NCBI GenBank assembly: GCA_016713085.1
Contig: JADJPV010000002.1
Location: 186,001-250,000 of the forward strand
Source: Chitinophagaceae bacterium
GTDB taxonomy: Bacteria; Bacteroidota; Bacteroidia; Chitinophagales; Chitinophagaceae
Reading direction: 5' to 3'
DNA length: 64,000 nt
Shown here: piece after piece, positions 62,576 to 64,000 of the stretch
Layout: every line of letters starts with the position of its first letter
How positions within the stretch are numbered: position 1 is the stretch's first letter
Program-made: the position numbers and the translations under genes
Notes under the pieces: generated by a model
What the model saw: the letters and a program-made list of their open reading frames with translations, nothing else
Told to the model about the DNA's origin: nothing
Database searches by the model: none

Positions 62576-63781
62576 ATGAAAAAACTTTTTGTCGCTGTAT
62601 TATTGGTTATTTCAGTCCAATCACTTTCACAAAAGTTTGAAGATCTTGCCCTGAGTCCACCAATGGGCTGGAATAGCTGGAATACTTTTCAGACAAAGAT
62701 TAATGAAGAGTTAGTGAAGCAAACAGCCGATTATTTTATTTCATCAGGAATGAAAAATGCCGGCTATACATATATTGTACTCGATGATGGATGGATGGCA
62801 ATGGAAAGGGATAGTATTACGGGAAATCTAATTGCCGATCCGGTTAAATTTCCTAACGGAATGAAAGCTGTTGCCGATTATATACATTCCAAAGGTTTGA
62901 AATTCGGCTTATACAATTGTGCAGGAACAAAAACCTGTGCAGGTTATCCCGGAACAAGGGGATATGAATTCCAGGATGCACGACTCTATGCATCATGGGG
63001 TATTGATTATCTGAAATTTGATTTTTGCAATACCGAAGGGATTAACGCAAAAGAAGCTTATACTACAATGAGTAAGGCATTGCGCAAAGCAGGTCATCCC
63101 ATCATTTTTAGTTTGTGTGAATGGGGTGATAACAAACCATGGCTCTGGGCAAAAAATGTTGGTCACTTGTGGCGCACTACCGGTGATATCGGAAATGTAT
63201 TTGATGGAATTAAACAATATACGAACTGGCATTCAAATGGAGTAATGACGATAGTGGACAAGCAGGATACGTTGCAAAAATATGCAGGACCTGATCATTG
63301 GAATGATCCGGACATGCTTGAAGTGGGGAATGGTATGAGTGTTAACGAAGACTGTACCCATTTCTCTATATGGTGTATGCTCGCAGCACCCCTAATGGCA
63401 GGAAATGATATCCGGAAAATGAGCAAGGAAATTTTATCTATTCTTACTAATAAAGATGCTATAGATATCAATCAAGATGCTTTAGGAGTTCAGACATTTA
63501 AATATTCCGATAGGGACAGCGTGCAAACGTGGCTCAGGCCTTTACAAAATGGTAATTGGGCAGTTTGTTTTTTAAACCGCAGCAGCCGGGCACAAAAAAT
63601 TTATTTCGAGTGGAAAAAGGAGAATGTAAAAGATCCGTTTACCGGCAGATCACTGGCTATGACACAAGAAAATTTCAAGTTGTTCGATATTTGGAATAAA
63701 CGAAACATTGGAACAACTGAAAAAACGTTAATGACAGTTGTTCCCTCTCATGAGATATTAATGTTGAGATTGAATAAATAA
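62576..63781 (+). CDS. GH27 alpha-galactosidase
   Basis: 401 residues, exported (leader VLLVISVQSLSQ). GH27 marks: SPPMGWNSWNTF, YTYIVLDDGWM, FGLYNCAGTKTCAGYPG, DYLKFDFCNTEG (nucleophile Asp), FSLCEWGDNKPWLW, WNDPDMLEVGNG (acid/base Asp) and MLAAPLMAGNDIR. It removes terminal alpha-galactose, or possibly beta-L-arabinopyranose as some relatives do. It stands 199 bases after the damaged SDR and probably has its own leader. Confidence 0.93.
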   Translation: MKKLFVAVLLVISVQSLSQKFEDLALSPPMGWNSWNTFQTKINEELVKQTADYFISSGMKNAGYTYIVLDDGWMAMERDSITGNLIADPVKFPNGMKAVADYIHSKGLKFGLYNCAGTKTCAGYPGTRGYEFQDARLYASWGIDYLKFDFCNTEGINAKEAYTTMSKALRKAGHPIIFSLCEWGDNKPWLWAKNVGHLWRTTGDIGNVFDGIKQYTNWHSNGVMTIVDKQDTLQKYAGPDHWNDPDMLEVGNGMSVNEDCTHFSIWCMLAAPLMAGNDIRKMSKEILSILTNKDAIDINQDALGVQTFKYSDRDSVQTWLRPLQNGNWAVCFLNRSSRAQKIYFEWKKENVKDPFTGRSLAMTQENFKLFDIWNKRNIGTTEKTLMTVVPSHEILMLRLNK

Positions 63782-63840
63782 ATTGTTATTCACTTGTAAG
63801 ATTTCATGACAATATCTTTTTCGCCAGACAAGTTGAATAG

Positions 63841-63920
63841 TTAAAGAATACAGAGAAAAGATGAACAACCCTTTGAAGATTGAAGTCATAAAACCAGCTG
63901 CGGGAAAGAGCAGAGGGTAA
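63841..63920 (+). pseudogene. Relic of a second DUF4861 gene end
   Basis: Ends with a TAA at 63918 after KEYREKMNNPLKIEVIKP and AAGKSRG, against KEYKERLKNPLKIDVIKP and VVGKNSSQ at the end of the 60397 gene. An in-frame TGA lies just upstream, so only about 25 codons survive. It brackets the SDR and GH27 genes with the intact DUF4861 gene. Confidence 0.82.
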
Positions 63921-64000
63921 AGTATCCTATGTATAGAAAATGTTTTGTTACAAGATAAGCAGATAGCACTTCAATTTAGTCAATCTGACAAGTGCATGCC

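Noticed and set aside
2439..63781. A chondroitin or other sulfated glycosaminoglycan locus, suggested by GalNAc catabolism plus GH88, a heparinase-type lyase and KduI
   Set aside because: No sulfatase is present, the GalNAc-releasing enzyme is alpha-specific, and uxaA/uxaB, the PL22-like propeller, GH105, CE2 and GH27 point to a pectin-like target.
1..64000. CRISPR arrays, tRNA or rRNA genes, intact insertion sequences
   Set aside because: No regularly spaced repeats, no recognisable tRNA or rRNA segments and no transposase-like ORF were seen on either strand by eye.

Overview
The window looks like a chromosomal segment of a soil or freshwater Bacteroidota, most likely Chitinophagaceae or a close relative. 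It is AT-rich, with one SusC/SusD pair, many secreted proteins with short Sec or lipoprotein leaders, several RR-type exported Gfo/Idh/MocA proteins, weak Shine-Dalgarno sites, and at least one textbook Bacteroidota promoter (TTTG, 19-base spacer, TAnnTTTG). I saw no rRNA, tRNA or CRISPR array.

Layout. (1) 1-2400: the 3' end of a conjugative coupling-protein gene, then a small cassette (protoglobin, a 38-residue membrane peptide, DUF2024, a Cys-rich MarR regulator), then a decayed second copy of the coupling-protein tail. (2) 2439-11135: a GalNAc locus. A GH109 alpha-N-acetylgalactosaminidase and an EamA permease stand near a divergent operon of AgaS isomerase/deaminase, two PfkB kinases, a class II aldolase and a lipoprotein amidohydrolase, with a DeoR-type regulator. 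TTTC-repeat boxes lie at both promoters. (3) 11779-16479: susC-susD closed by a terminator. (4) 16747-26998: DUF6807, a Gfo/Idh/MocA protein, ApbE, then two consecutive DoxX-Gfo pairs and a large beta-helix protein. (5) 27017-30902: a scar made of a signal peptide joined to a Gfo tail, then a PL22-like beta-propeller and two unrecognised secreted proteins. (6) 31154-36325, minus strand: an intact M20 hydrolase, uxaA, uxaB and a truncated near-identical M20 copy (galacturonate catabolism). (7) 36560-47242, minus strand: an FG-GAP protein, a DHDPS-family aldolase, an epimerase, an Nramp-fold transporter without the metal ligands, a CE2 esterase, a jelly-roll lipoprotein and a CE1-like esterase. 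(8) 47683-63781, plus strand: a tightly packed uronate-glycan operon with an unknown secreted protein, a membrane transglutaminase-like protein, a second beta-helix protein, an alpha/beta hydrolase, an Asp-box propeller, GH105, a heparinase II/III-type lyase, GH88, KduI, DUF4861 and an SDR interrupted by two frameshifts, followed by GH27. It ends in a relic of a second DUF4861 gene.

Function. Regions 5 to 8 read as degradation of an acidic, probably pectin-like glycan. Esterases deacylate, lyases and beta-helix proteins cut, GH105/GH88 release unsaturated uronate, KduI and an SDR lead towards KDG, UxaB/UxaA convert tagaturonate to KDG, and GH27 removes galactose. Regions 2 and 3 release alpha-GalNAc and take it to triose phosphates. 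UxaC, KDG kinase, KDPG aldolase, GlcNAc/GalNAc-6-P deacetylase and sulfatases are not in the window.

Most striking: at four places a block of genes is flanked by an intact gene on one side and a partial copy of the same gene on the other. This suggests the region was assembled by repeated duplication or single-crossover insertion. Other leads are the DoxX-Gfo-ApbE redox block, the two beta-helix proteins with an inserted jelly-roll, and the Nramp-fold transporter without its metal site.
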